A stretch of 64,000 bases of DNA from the NCBI GenBank assembly GCA_033439685.1, contig JAUEDM010000004.1, positions 434,001 through 498,000 of the forward strand, given 5' to 3'. The translations under genes and the position numbers were made by a program. Shown here in pieces: positions 10,953 to 21,489 of this stretch. Numbering within the stretch: the first letter of the stretch is position 1; each line of letters opens with the position of its first letter. Source of the DNA: Apodospora peruviana (lineage: Eukaryota > Ascomycota > Sordariomycetes > Sordariales > Lasiosphaeriaceae). The notes beneath the pieces were generated by a model. The model saw nothing but the letters and a program-made list of their open reading frames with translations. It did not search any database and was not told where the DNA came from.

Positions 10953-12573
10953 TCATGAAGAAGATTTAATGGTTATTTCCTGGGCTTCTTGCACTACATT
11001 TTCATCAATACCTGGCTGGGTGGTCTGGGTAGTCCTCCTTCGCTTAGGGGTGTTTTTGGAAGCCCTCTGGGCTTCAATTATGGCTTCAATCTCAGCAAAT
11101 TTAGCATTGCCGGTTTCTTGGACCTTCTTAAAAGTAATGGGCTCATGGCTTTGTGATTCCGCTTCCAGGAAAGCCACCTTGGCCTTCAATCCAGCGATCT
11201 GGGCATTGCGTTCATCGAGAGCCTTCTCTGTCTTCCCAAGAACATGCCGGCTAGCCTCCCAATTTGATCCCTGATGTCATGGCTCTTCTGGGGGGTTGGA
11301 ACGTACTCCCAAGACCAGTTGTTAGGGGTTCCAGAGTCCCAGGGCGTGGTGGAGAGTCGATAGGAGGTGCCGCGTCCTCCAATCGCTGCTGGGTCTTCCA
11401 AAATGGCCTGGGGGTTGAATGGCCAAATCCCAGTCTTTCTAAACCCAGCGAGGATGTTGCTCGGAGCCGTACCATCGTCGGAGGCCAGACGGTAGGCCTC
11501 TAGGAAGCGCCTCTTGTTGACTGCAGCCGAAGGAGTAAAGGCAGCCATGGCTTTGGTTCACTGACGGAAGTAAGTCTTGACTGGGCCGAATACAGACCGA
11601 TCCAATGGCTGGGTCTTATGGGAAGTATGGCTGGGTAAAAAGAGGAGCTGGACGTTGTTCCTGTAGGCCGTTTCCATGAACCTCCCAGTGGTATGGCTCA
11701 AATGCTCGTCCAATCCGATACCCTGTCTGGCTTGGTTTCTGGAAGATAGATCTCTTTGAGCCATTTCAATGCAATTTTGGCATTGCTCCAACCCGTGGGC
11801 GAGTAATCGTACTTCCAGCCATTGTACTGGGTCCGTAATTCCTCTTCCGATGGGAACCACTGGCCCTGGAGGCTGGCTCCCGTAAAAACAATGCATGGGC
11901 TCAACCGCTTGGCTTCTACCGTTACACATTCGATGACAGAGACCCATGTAGTGTTGTCAGACTTTTTATGGTATGCCTTGGAGGTTAAAACAGTCCCAAG
12001 AACCTTCCCAGTCTTAGTCTCGGCTTCCTGCATGCCATGCTCATCCATGTTGGCAATGTTCTTTGGGAGTATGCCTTTGGCTTGGATCTGGTCCTCTAGT
12101 CTTCGAAAGAAGGCTTCATAGGCTCTAGAGGCCTCCAGAGCACTCGATATTTTAGGGTGGATGGGAGTCTGGCGCTTTAAATACCGATCAATCCATCTGG
12201 CCCCCAGCGATATGGAATCCCCTCCTTCGAGGAGGATGGCCGTGGCAAAAGCCACCACCTCAGAGCGGCTTGGAGGACAGCCAGCCTTCTTTTTATTGAG
12301 GAATCCATTTAGAAATATAGTCTTCTTGCTCATCAGAGAGCCTTGGATCGGGTTTTTGCTCAATGGTCGGCTTGTGTGGCCATGGAGGCGTCTGGAAAGT
12401 ACGGATTGGTTGATCGACCATTTCCGGGCTGCAGATCGCTGGGACATGCCATTGAAGACCTCTTCAATTGCCGAATTGATCTGCGAATCCCTGAAATTTT
12501 CCTTTTTTTGATTTCGGTTTTTTTTCGATTTTCTTTTGATGAAGTTGTTGTTCAAAGTCCATGAGGGTCGCAA
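10953..12573 (-). pseudogene. Decayed pogo-type (Tc1/mariner superfamily) DDE transposase
   Basis: A transposase is readable in three pieces. The first (12573..11698) has a psq-type helix-turn-helix (EVFNGMSQRSAARKWSINQ), a Tc5/CENP-B-like second domain and the first catalytic Asp in NMDEHGM. The second (about 11715..11186) shifts frame and has the second Asp in GLDEHLSH and the third in PLDRSVFGPVK, with an in-frame TGA after YFRQ. The third (11189..10953), in another frame, has the basic and coiled-coil-like C-terminus. At least two frameshifts and one stop make it non-functional. It differs clearly from the three sister elements further right. I searched by eye for inverted ends near 10.7-10.9 and 12.6-12.7 kb and found none convincing, so the element limits are unknown. 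Confidence 0.85.
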
Positions 12574-12879
12574 ATGGCGGTGTGGAAAGATTGATTCATT
12601 GTGAGGTCCAGTTTTCTAGTACCTGTAAAAACCCCCTGTGTAAACTTTTATTAATTAACTTATAGGGTTTGGAACTGCCGTTTACAAGGTACTTTAAAAC
12701 GTTTATTGCATCTTTTCTCGGCTTATATTTAGTTACTACCAAAGCTATTATAATTACAGACGTGAATTATTTATTGTAGAATAGTATATTACGAGGCTGA
12801 TTACTTGTTCGGCCATTAGTTAATTGCCGATCCGACTTGCTAGTTAAGCAAGTCAGTTGGATAAAGTAGAGGGTCTAGG

Positions 12880-13006
12880 TGTCATGGCGTGGTGCTATAC
12901 AGTATATAATCCACAGTAATCTAAGCCTTGTCAGCTTGGAAGTCGACATGCTTTTGTAATGGGAAGGTTAGCTCAGTGGCGTGGGTCATTGTGCGATGCC
13001 GTCATA
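12880..13006 (+). repeat. Short LTR-like element, subfamily B (127 bp)
   Basis: It begins TGTCATGGCG and ends GCCGTCATA, with TATATAATCCA and an imperfect hairpin around CTTGTCA inside. Flanks are CTAGG on the left and CTAGA on the right, a 5-bp target duplication with one transition. It closely matches the copy at 39,974-40,104. Confidence 0.7.
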
Positions 13007-13053
13007 CTAGACTCGTCTTAAAGATCAGTTTAAGTTAGTTACCTTCAAGCTAT

Positions 13054-13872
13054 TGTAACGAGCCAGTGCAATGACCCAAACCATTACACCAAACCCCACT
13101 CAATCGCAAAAGGACGCCAGAATACCAAAGGTGCTAGCCTTCGGAATTCTAATAAGTTTGTTGCTACGTGGGATTTTACAGGCCTGTAATACAGGGCTGT
13201 AGGTACAGCGGAAGTAGGGCGGCACTGGTCCGAGACTGGCTTACTACGTTGCGTGTACGAGGTACAACAGCAGAGCTTTGGTAAGGTGCTGAGGGAAGCG
13301 AAAAGAAGGCCTGTAGTACAGAGCCAAAAGGGCAGTTACAATAAACTATGCACTATAAAACAACTGGGTTGCAGAGCTTGTAAGTTACAACTCGCTGAGT
13401 TGTTATGACTACTTGAAAGAAGAATAGAATTGCTTTCTGTCTTGTTGCTTGCTTATTGCTTGCTTAGTACAGGAGAGGAGAGGGCCTATTATAGGCTGTG
13501 TGGGCTTCTCGAGCCTTCTATTCTACTAGTACAAAACTGGAACAGTAAAGTTCTAGTAAGTTCTGCCACGTAATCTGTGATTGCGAGGCTTGTGGCTCTA
13601 GAAGATTCAGTGGAGTTTATACCCCCTGAATGGTTTAGGGGTGTTGAACGCCCTGTATTCTAGAGCTTTCGAAACCTGACAGGGACCCGGTGGGCACTGT
13701 AGTTTCAGAGGCTTTTTACCTTGCAAGGCACTGGGTGCGTGCCTGCAGTTCAGTGTAAGTGCCCTGTAAGTCAGGGCATTTACAGGGCATTCAGAAGCTA
13801 AAAATTAACAAAGTTATATACCATTGACGGTTGCAATCATTCAATCAAGCCTCAATCGCGCTAACTGTCACA
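13054..13872 (-). repeat. Short LTR-like element, subfamily A, split by a solo LTR
   Basis: The left half (13,054-13,158) and right half (13,811-13,872, plus the duplicated AAGTT) together form one roughly 165-bp copy of the family seen intact at 44,430-44,596, in opposite orientation. It starts TGTAACGAGCC and ends CTAACTGTCACA. The 652-bp LTR sits inside it, so this element is the older insertion. Confidence 0.75.
13159..13810 (+). mobile_element. Solo LTR of 652 bp, AAGTT target duplication
   Basis: It begins TGTTGCTACGTGGG and ends AAAAATTAACA, so it has TG...CA termini, and is flanked on both sides by AAGTT. A second copy of exactly 652 bp lies inverted at 23,131-23,782 and a truncated one at 39,075-39,274. 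Five-bp duplication and TG...CA ends are the signature of an LTR retrotransposon reduced by LTR-LTR recombination. No internal region is present. Orientation of transcription is not determined. Confidence 0.85.
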
Positions 13873-14002
13873 CATAGCGGGAATACCCTAACGCAACTAC
13901 TATAAGAGCCCTACACTACAGCATCTACTATAACGGTTAAACTATTCTAGCGAGACCAACTACTCTAGTCACACAATAAGGCCCCGTAAATTGGATAACT
14001 TG

Positions 14003-14160
14003 CTTCAGGGGGTCCCCGCTGAAACTTTCAGTGGCTATCGGTAAGCCGCGCAGCACTTTGGCTGCTTCAAGCCACATAACGGTCCTGCCCCGATCGGGTC
14101 GACCGGCCTTCTTATAAATATAACGCTCTTACCATTTTTGTTTAATTAATAAATTATAAC
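14003..14160 (+). repeat. Palindromic module CTTCAGGGGGTCCCCGCTGAA plus AACGCTCTTACC tail
   Basis: A near-palindrome (CTTCAG...CTGAA) is followed by CTTTCAGTGGCT, a GC-rich stretch, and the tail TAACGCTCTTACC before AT-rich sequence. Related copies lie near 18,060-18,130 (minus), 20,060-20,215 (plus, eroded), 22,830-22,990 (plus), 24,585-24,720 (minus), 25,605-25,736 (minus), 26,080-26,240 (plus), 33,410-33,540 (minus), 35,320-35,400 (minus) and 43,893-44,060 (plus). The order of parts is kept, so it is one dispersed element of unknown type rather than chance similarity. Confidence 0.65.
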
Positions 14161-14900
14161 GTTAAAAAACAACCTACAGTTAATTTAATAAGTTAAATTA
14201 ATTGATAAATAAATGCCAGTCAAAGTTAGTTGAACAACCGTAGCGGGACCAATAGGCGGTAATTATCCTAGTGATGCGTCACTAGATTAGTCCCAAAATG
14301 CATTATAGTGCTGGTCAGTAAGATAGTGTGACCTGATTAGAGTGGTAGAGGTTTACTAGGATAGTGATACCGCTGAAGACCACTAATTAATATATGCCTT
14401 ATAGCCACTGTATTACTGTTAGTGAAGCGCAATTACATATACACTGTGATTACTATATACCTATTATATTAATCCTACTTTACATACCCTAGTACTCCGC
14501 GCGTACGTACTACTACCCAATACTTACCGTTTTCAATTTGCCGCCCCTAAATTTATCGCATTATATTAAATTAACTACCGAAGCGAGAGATCTAGGGAGG
14601 TAAGTAGCCTAGGGAGGGGTAGTTAGGCTACCCCTAGAAAATATTTTAGTCAAGCTCTCGTAGCTAGTTGGTTTCCCTGGGCTAGTCAATTTCTCTAGCC
14701 TAGTTTGCCCACTGTAAGGCCTTGTAATTGCAGGGCACTTCCTTTTTCTAGGTTCTGCTAGTCCCTGTACCCACATATTCTCCTTGGGCATACCCCTAGC
14801 CCCTAGGCCTACACTTACCACCCTGCAACCCCCCCCCCCCTTTTTTTTTTTTTTTTCGCATTTGCCGCCATGTATTTGCCGTTTTGTAATTGATTTGATT

Positions 14901-15188
14901 TGTAATGGGCTAGGGTAGTATATTTACAACTAGCTAGGCCTTTGATACGAAGGCGCAAAACACGAGAAGAAAAAGGAGGAGAAATTGGGCAGCTCCTTGA
15001 GAGCTGCATCTAAATGTACACGACTGCGCTAGGCCCGCCAGAAATGGAGAGAAGATTTCAAATGCGTCGGCGCGCGTTTAAGGGATAGTGTTGTAGTCCG
15101 TGTATGCGTTTGGTGTTTTCTGGGAATAGCTTCAACGTGGGTGGACGCCGAGGGTTGCCGAGGCCACTCCAGGGCTCAGTTCGTTACA
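14901..15188 (-). repeat. 290-bp LTR-like element (TGTAAYGGGCT ends)
   Basis: It starts TGTAATGGGCTA and ends CTCAGTTCGTTACA, an inverted copy of the element at 59,899-60,188. It shares the GAGCTGC.../...GCAGCTC core and the GGCGGGCC segment. No target duplication is evident here. Other copies are at 44,231-44,692 (split) and 45,204-45,494. Confidence 0.75.
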
Positions 15189-15655
15189 ACAAGAGTATCT
15201 GTTTGCTCCACAGAGCCATAAGAGGTTTAGGTAGGGGGTAATCACAAAGAATATCGGTTCCAAAGAACACACAAAATGCGCAGTTGACACACAAACAACT
15301 ATTGCCAAAGCAAGTTACTTGTATTGACTACTGCAGTAATAAATCCATCCACAAAAGTGCCAGACCCTTGCAACTATATAGAACTGTTACAGCCAATGAG
15401 AAGTGATCCATGTAACACGAACACTGGGTCGCTTGGGTCAGCGAGGCAACAGTTGTCACCAGTTAACAGCTGTCAACCCTTGTAGCCAATCCGGTTTGTA
15501 ATTACCGCCCTATATTTACCGCTTTGTATTTAATTAACTAATCAAGCAATTAGAAAATAAATATCCGTCAATTAATTAGCCAACCGTTAGTTAACTAGCC
15601 AATTGTTACGTGGCTAATTATTAAAATACGGACCACTAATTACCGTTAAACTATA

Positions 15656-17516
15656 ACGTGCATGATAAGCGAGTCGACCGGATAAGCGAGCCGAGCACTT
15701 TTCACTTCCCTCCCATAACTATCCTCAATTACACAACCACAATACTACAAAATAACAATAACTGAATCAGAAACAGACGAATCAGACAATTCTCCAGCCT
15801 CCTTGCACGTGCGTGCATTATGGCCACGCTTGCCGCACACAACACAGCACCGAATCTTCATACGAGGCCCTCTTGTACCACTACCATTTTGTTGCGTTTC
15901 CTGGGTTACCTGCTCATCCACGGCTTTCTGATCCAGTAGATCATGTGCCTCTTGTACAGTAAGTGACCCTCCAAGCCGTATACGTGTTTTCTTAGCTCTC
16001 CGTCGCTTACTAAGCCCTTCATTGGCCTTCCGTAGTGCCGAGACCTCCGTACGTAAAAGAGCCACCTCGTGCATTACAGCCATCGCACCTTTAGCTAATC
16101 GGTCCACGGCAGTCAACATGGAGGTTGGAGAGCTACCGTGGTGGTTGGATATTTGAGTTTTAATAAGCTTTGATTGTGTGATAGCTTCTTGAGAGTTGTG
16201 GGGTGTTTGGGAGAGCCAAGGTAGTGCTGTGCCTGGCCTTGACGTTGGGGGTGTTGGAGTCCGAATCTGCACATCTAGCTTGTCTATCACCCTCTCTGGG
16301 TTGTATGGTACAAGGCCGGCTCCAGCAAACCCCCCCTGGATGTTTTCTTCTGTGATCGACGTAAAAAACGCCTCTCTGAACGCACAGAGAAATTCCAACT
16401 TGCTGATATGCGTGATGTTTATCCTCATCAACTGCTCAATCTGGCAGCTGCAGGCCTTCTTCAATGGCCCAAAACAGCCAACGTCCAATGGATGAAGTAG
16501 GTGCGAGGAGTGTGGAGGCATACAGAGTGTAATAATGTTGTGCTCTCGGCAGTAGGTCTCGAATTCTTCCGAGTGATGGCTATCGTGGCCGTCAAGAATT
16601 AACAGCCGGTATGTGCCCTTTGTGCGAGATGCTGTGTATAGATCAAACTGCCGAATCCAATCCATGCCTTTCTCATTCGTTGTCCAGCCATTGTCGGTTG
16701 TTGCAATGCGCCAGATAGCTGGCAGGTTGCACTCTTGATACCAGTTGGCAAGGTGATATTGCCCAGCTAAGATGATGAATGGCGGGATGGCCCAACCCAT
16801 AGCATTTACTCCTTGGATAACCGTAGCCCATTCTCTATTGCCAGGCTGAGCTTGCTTGGCCTTGCTACGGCCGTCAGAGATAGTAACTACCATGGTGGCG
16901 ATGATAATGCCCATCATAAAGCCGGTCTCATCGAAGTTGTACGAATCGTCGTCGAGGATGCCGTATTTGACTTTAATGTTGTGCACAAGTGCAAACCACT
17001 CCCGAATAACTTTTGGATCTTCGCATTTGGCCCTTTGGTAGTCGTATTTACGCGTAAAACGCGTCCGAAGTTCTGGCTGGCGCTTGATGAAGTTGTGAGA
17101 CCATCGTACGCCAACAGGGGGCGCGTCGCGTTCGCGGAGCAGTCGGTTGGCCATATCTTCCACGTACGAAAGTCGAGGATGGAATGCGCGTCCACATAGC
17201 TCGATGATGTATCGAACAATTGTTTTCTCCTCTAAATTTGTAAGTTTGCGTGAGTTGGCTGGAATATCGCGTCTTGCAAGTCGGCCATGATACCGGTCGC
17301 GGAGGGTACCATAAGGTATGGAATAAAGCTTGGCTGCAGCCCGAAGGCTTAAAGTAAGTTTGTTTTTAATAGCTTCGATGGCTAAAATAACCTTGGCTTC
17401 ATTTGAAGAGGAATCCATTTTTGGTGGTGGAACAATTGTTGTGAAGAGAGAAAGAACGCGTATGCCGTGGAAAGTGGTCGGCTCGCTTATCCGGTCGGCT
17501 CGCTTATCACGCACGT
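15656..17516 (-). mobile_element. Intact-looking Fot1/pogo-type DNA transposon (1,861 bp)
   Basis: The element is flanked by TA on both sides (15,654-15,655 and 17,517-17,518), the Tc1/mariner target. Its ends are inverted repeats of about 50 bp beginning ACGTGC[A/G]TGATAAGCGAG, each holding two copies of GATAAGCGAGYCGA. It carries one uninterrupted transposase gene. Unlike its surroundings it shows no transition-type decay, so it either arrived recently or escaped RIP. Relatives occur at 41,817-43,644 and, rearranged, at 18.4-21.8 kb. Confidence 0.92.
15745..17418 (-). CDS. Fot1/pogo-type DD35D transposase with C-terminal CCHC zinc knuckle
   Basis: A single open frame gives 557 aa from the ATG at 17,418 (MDSSSNEAK); the frame continues upstream into the inverted repeat without another ATG of good context. 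Order of domains: psq-type helix-turn-helix near residues 8-50, Tc5/CENP-B-like DNA-binding domain about 58-118, DDE endonuclease about 150-330. Catalytic Asp residues are D163 (NFDETGF), D276 (ILDGHDSHH) and D312 (PLDVGCFGPLK), the last two separated by 35 residues. A basic, coiled-coil-like segment (LRKANEGLSKRRRAKKTR) follows, then a zinc knuckle C-X2-C-X4-H-X4-C (CVVCGKRGHNARTC, about 525-538) and an acidic tail. All parts needed for cut-and-paste transposition appear intact. It acts in the nucleus on its own inverted ends and inserts at TA. Confidence 0.93.
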   Translation of the reverse strand: MDSSSNEAKVILAIEAIKNKLTLSLRAAAKLYSIPYGTLRDRYHGRLARRDIPANSRKLTNLEEKTIVRYIIELCGRAFHPRLSYVEDMANRLLRERDAPPVGVRWSHNFIKRQPELRTRFTRKYDYQRAKCEDPKVIREWFALVHNIKVKYGILDDDSYNFDETGFMMGIIIATMVVTISDGRSKAKQAQPGNREWATVIQGVNAMGWAIPPFIILAGQYHLANWYQECNLPAIWRIATTDNGWTTNEKGMDWIRQFDLYTASRTKGTYRLLILDGHDSHHSEEFETYCREHNIITLCMPPHSSHLLHPLDVGCFGPLKKACSCQIEQLMRINITHISKLEFLCAFREAFFTSITEENIQGGFAGAGLVPYNPERVIDKLDVQIRTPTPPTSRPGTALPWLSQTPHNSQEAITQSKLIKTQISNHHGSSPTSMLTAVDRLAKGAMAVMHEVALLRTEVSALRKANEGLSKRRRAKKTRIRLGGSLTVQEAHDLLDQKAVDEQVTQETQQNGSGTRGPRMKIRCCVVCGKRGHNARTCKEAGELSDSSVSDSVIVIL

Positions 17517-18080
17517 TATAATTGTTTAATAGCTAATTAACTAACTTATTATTTTTAAATCGGCTTTTAGCTTCGATATGCTAGATTTATATCAATTAAT
17601 TATCTTTAATCAGCTGACTTTAACTAGTTCCGATTAGCTGGATTCAATCTAACTACTAGTTTTAACTAACTTCCAATTTATAAATTAACTAACTTCGACT
17701 AATTAGTTTAACTAGTTTTAGCTATCTTTAATCAGCTTCTAACTTGTAGATTAACAAGTTTCGACTAGTTTTGACTAGCTGACTTTGACTAATTGAAGAG
17801 TAGCTTCAATTAACTGGCTTTGATTAGCTATGTTTGATATAATTATTTGTGTTAAACTGGCTAGACTGACTTAGATTTACTAGCTTCTGATTTATAAGAT
17901 AATTGGCTTCCGGCTTATAGGATGACTAGTTTATTAATTAACTTTAATTTATTAAATCACCTATTGGTGGTTTGTTAACATTGTAGTTACAGAGGGGCCG
18001 GTCGGCTTGGTTAGGGTAAAAAGGCTTTACGTAGTTTAAAGTGGTAGGACATTAGGTGGCTTAACGACAGCCACTGAAAG

Positions 18081-18102
18081 CTTCAGCGGAGACCCCCTGA
18101 AG
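18081..18102 (-). repeat. Palindromic module copy (minus orientation)
   Basis: CTTCAGCGGAGACCCCCTGAAG, with CCACTGAAAG on its left, is an inverted copy of the module at 14,003. It is followed by GAAGCTGTCAATTACAGGGCCTTATTGT, a context repeated at 33,525 and 13,980. Confidence 0.6.
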
Positions 18103-18138
18103 GAAGCTGTCAATTACAGGGCCTTATTGTATAATTAG

Positions 18139-18384
18139 TGTTGAGCTGAACTACTTCTTCAGGGCTACCTTTAGCACTATAGAAGGTGGTGCAAGTTGTA
18201 GTACGGCCTGCAGCCTGCGCAGCGAAAGAAATGCGGAAGCGACAGCGGTGCGGAAGCTGTTAGGGAGGGGAGGATAATAGAACAACTGTAAGTGAACGGT
18301 TCAACTTGGACACAAAAGCTGTACAACGAACTATGCGCTGTAAACAAGAGGGGAGAGTTCTATTGCAAAGACAAAATCTTGTTG
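18139..18384 (-). repeat. 3' part of a TGTTAAACT-type LTR, cut by the inversion
   Basis: Read on the minus strand this matches the 3' half of the LTR at 31,105-31,475 and 40,937-41,567, from TTTTGTCTTTGCAATAGAAC to AGTTCAGCTCAAC. It stops abruptly at the pogo sequence starting at 18,385. Its missing 5' half is at 21,204-21,489 in the opposite orientation. Confidence 0.8.
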
Positions 18385-19926
18385 TCGGAGCCGGTGTTTT
18401 TGGCCCTCCGGCGCTTGCTTAGTGCTTCATTTGCTGCTCGGAGGCTATGGTTCTCTGCCCTCAACAATGCCAACTGATCCATAACCTTTGGATGTCCCCT
18501 TTGCAAAGATGTCAATTGCTCTCAAATCTCTGTTGGAAAGTTATTTTGATGCTGGGTAATTTGATTCTTGATGAGGGTAGACTGCAAGAAGGCTTCGGTT
18601 GGGGGTTTCGGGGTCTTGGAAGCCCAGGTGTGGGCACTACTAGGCCGCGAGTTCGAGGGGTTGGCGTCCTCAGACGGATGTCGAGCTGGGAGATTACCGT
18701 CTCGGAATTGAAGGGGGCAAGTCCAGCACCTCGAAAGCCTCCTTGAATGTTTTCCGGGGGTTAGGGCGGCCTGGAAAGCTCTGTAGAACGCCGGAAAAAA
18801 GTCTTCTTTGGTAATGTGGGTGACACCTGCCCGCATCATCTCTTCGATCTGCTTGCCATACGCCACCTTAAGTGGGCTGAAACAACCAACATCGGCTGGC
18901 TGGAGGAGATGGAACGAGTGGGGAGGCATGCAGAGGGTAATGATGTTGTTCTCCTTGCAAGAGACCTCAAGTCGGTCGAGTGGTGGCTGTCATGGCCGTC
19001 GAGGACGAGAAGGTGATAAACCCCAGTTGTTCGAGCTCTGGTGTGTTTGTCGAAGTGCTTGATCCAATCTAGACCTCTCTCATTGCTAGTCCAACTGTTT
19101 TCGGATATCGCTATAACCCATTCCTTCGGCAATGGGCTGATCTCGTACGAAGAGGAGAGGTGATATTTGCCCTTAACCATGATGAACTGTGGGATCGCCC
19201 AGCCGGTAGCATTGATGCCTTGGATTACTGTTGCCCACTCCCGATTGCCAGACTGCTTTGATTTTGCCCTGCCTCGCCGTTCGAAGCTTGTGACAACAAT
19301 TGCGGTTGAGATAACGCCCATCTCAAACCCGGTCTCGTCAAAGTTGTAGACGTCTGCCTCCTGGATGCCGTACTTCGCAACTGTGTTCCGTACAAGCGCA
19401 ACCAGCCGCGAATAATTTCTGGATGTTCGCATTGGGTCCTCTGATAGTCGTATTTCCGATTAAAACGCGTAGTAAGCTCGGGGTGCTGTTTGACAAAGGT
19501 TGATTGATGCCCAATTGACCCTGACGCATCCCGTATCGCGTTAGGCAAGCAGTCGATTGGTTATATCTTCCACACCAAACAAGCGGGGAGGAAATCCTTT
19601 GAAATCCAAATCGAGTATGTACTGAACAATAACCGATTCTTCAAGATCGGTCAATTTGCGCAAGTTGGCTGGAATGTTGCGTCGTAACTGTTGGCCGCGC
19701 CGACGTCGACTGAGCTTCTTATGGTCTACGGAATACATCTTTGCTGCAGCTCTCAAGCTTAGCTTCGGATCTTTTTGTAGTGCCTGGAGGGCCAATTGCA
19801 CTTGGGGTTCGTCATCTTTTCGAGGCATATTGCGTTGCAAAGCGAATCGCAAAGGAAAGGTAGAAGACGTAGAGGTGCGATGTTGTGGGACTTCACCCGT
19901 GTGGGGCTTTTGTATGTGGACCACGT
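18385..19926 (-). pseudogene. 5' part of a decayed Fot1/pogo transposase, separated from its end by inversion
   Basis: Read from 19,926 down, the inverted end (ACGTGGTCCACATACAAAAG) is followed by an N-terminus resembling the intact element (MPRKDDEPQVQLALQALQK), the DNA-binding domains, FDETGFEMG (first Asp) and VLDGHDSHHS (second Asp), then a shifted frame. Several frameshifts scatter the protein over three frames. The sequence breaks off at the basic segment ALSKRRRAKN and continues directly into an LTR fragment. The missing C-terminus with the zinc knuckle lies at 21,490-21,700 on the plus strand. TA follows the outer end at 19,927-19,928. Confidence 0.88.
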
Positions 19927-21203
19927 TACTATTTTATATTTACCATCGCGGAAAAATACACTAGGCAACTAACTAGTAAGTATAAAAGGCCTAAGCTACA
20001 ACGACTGTTATAGCAGTTCAATTACTCTAATTAATTAACTATTCTAGTTTTATGATAAAGTCCTATAATTAATAATTTGATTCAAGGAGTTCCCGCCAAA
20101 GCTTTCAATAACTGTCGTCAAACCATATAACGATCTTGCCCCAATGAAGCCGACTAACGTGGCGTAACCACAACGCTTTTACCCATATTAGTCAATTAAA
20201 TTACGGTTAAAAAATTGGTTAATCCAAAACTTTGTCAATTTACAAATCCTTCAATCTACAAAGGGTCGGCAAGCCACCCAGTCAGAGCCAGTCAATTGAA
20301 GGCAGTCCAGCCAATTGGAGCCAATCAAAGCCAGCGAGTCAAATCAGTCGAAGCCAATCAAGCCAATCAATCGAAGCCAGTAAGTCGGCAACTTTAGGCA
20401 ATCAAATATAGTAACTACACAACCAAATACCAATCAGCGGTGGGCATCTAAACAATCAATCCACAGCCGTCGGCCAATCAATCGACGATTGGTCAGCCAG
20501 TTTACCAACAATCGGAAAACCAATACAATAGACAGGCAGGGAGTGGCGGGGCAAACGCAAGTGCAGGGCGGTAGGTGTAGGCTAGTGGGTGTATGCTGGT
20601 AAGTGCGGGCCTAGGGTATGGCGCTAGAAGGGTATGTGGATACAGGGACTAGCAGGGCATAGAAAATGAAGTGCCCTGCAATTACAGAGCCTTACAGTGT
20701 GTAAATTAGGCTAGGGAGATTGACTAGGCTAGGGAAACCAACTGGCCTGAGGAGCTTGACTAGGATAATTTCTGACAGTAGGCTAACCCCCATTCCCTAG
20801 CCTAGTTACCCGCGCACATGTCCCGCTTCAGTATTTATTCCGTTAGTTATATATTACAAATGTATTCCGTTAGTTTAAAAGTTATTAGCTTAAGTAAAGG
20901 CCTATTCGCATTTTTATAAGTAGAACGTCTAGTAACTTCTCTTTATAATTCTTATCAACGTTGTTTTTCGGGCTATAGTAAAGAGAAATATAAAATTTAA
21001 AAGAAAGTGGGTATTATAAATTGTTATTTATATTACCTTTATTATATAAATATACTTTCTTTTATACTTCCATACATATTTTTCCCATTTGTCAATGACG
21101 TATACCATAGCGGGAAAATGCTCTGGGGAAACAGTATATATAGTAGGCCTAGACTATGCGACTGTTATAGTGGTTTAACTACTCTCGGATCAACTATCCT
21201 AGT

Positions 21204-21489
21204 TGTTAAACTGAATGACTTCATACAGTAGCTTTCAGTAGTTTCCAACAACTCAGCAGTAGTGCTGATCACTGACTTATAGTGGTATTGATTATCATGG
21301 GCCTGTTGCCCCGGTAACACTCAGCGGTCACCGGTCCCACAGAAAGCTCTGGAAACCACAGAGCATACAACACAGTCTTCAGGGGCTTTCAAGCCTACAG
21401 AAGATCCTGCATTTCTCTTTCCTCTTCTCTTCTTGTTAAAGAAAATTGTTAGTGGTCAACTCAAGGATCAAGATTGTGTATTTGAGCCA
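21204..21489 (+). repeat. 5' part of a TGTTAAACT-type LTR, cut by the inversion
   Basis: It starts TGTTAAACTGAATGACTTC and matches the first half of the LTR at 40,937 up to TGTATTTGAGCCA. At that point it runs straight into pogo coding sequence. Confidence 0.82.

Larger units (their letters stand above)
18385..21489. other. Inverted segment of about 3.1 kb with breakpoints in a pogo element and an LTR
   Basis: At 18,384/18,385 the pogo 5' part meets the LTR 3' part; at 21,489/21,490 the LTR 5' part meets the pogo 3' part. Turning the segment round would rejoin both. The two pogo ends (CTTTTGTATGTGGACCACGT at 19,907-19,926 and 21,786-21,805) are now in direct rather than inverted orientation, as an inversion predicts. 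The rejoined transposon would be about 1,858 bp, next to 1,861 bp for the intact sister. Confidence 0.82.

Noticed and set aside
10700..12700. Exact ends of the 10.9-12.6 kb transposon
   Set aside because: Several TA-flanked candidates were compared on both sides, but no inverted pair longer than a few bases was convincing.
12968..13006. tRNA gene starting GGTTAGCTCAGTGG
   Set aside because: Only an A-box-like word is present. No anticodon arm, T arm or acceptor pairing can be formed, and the stretch is the 3' part of a short LTR-like element.
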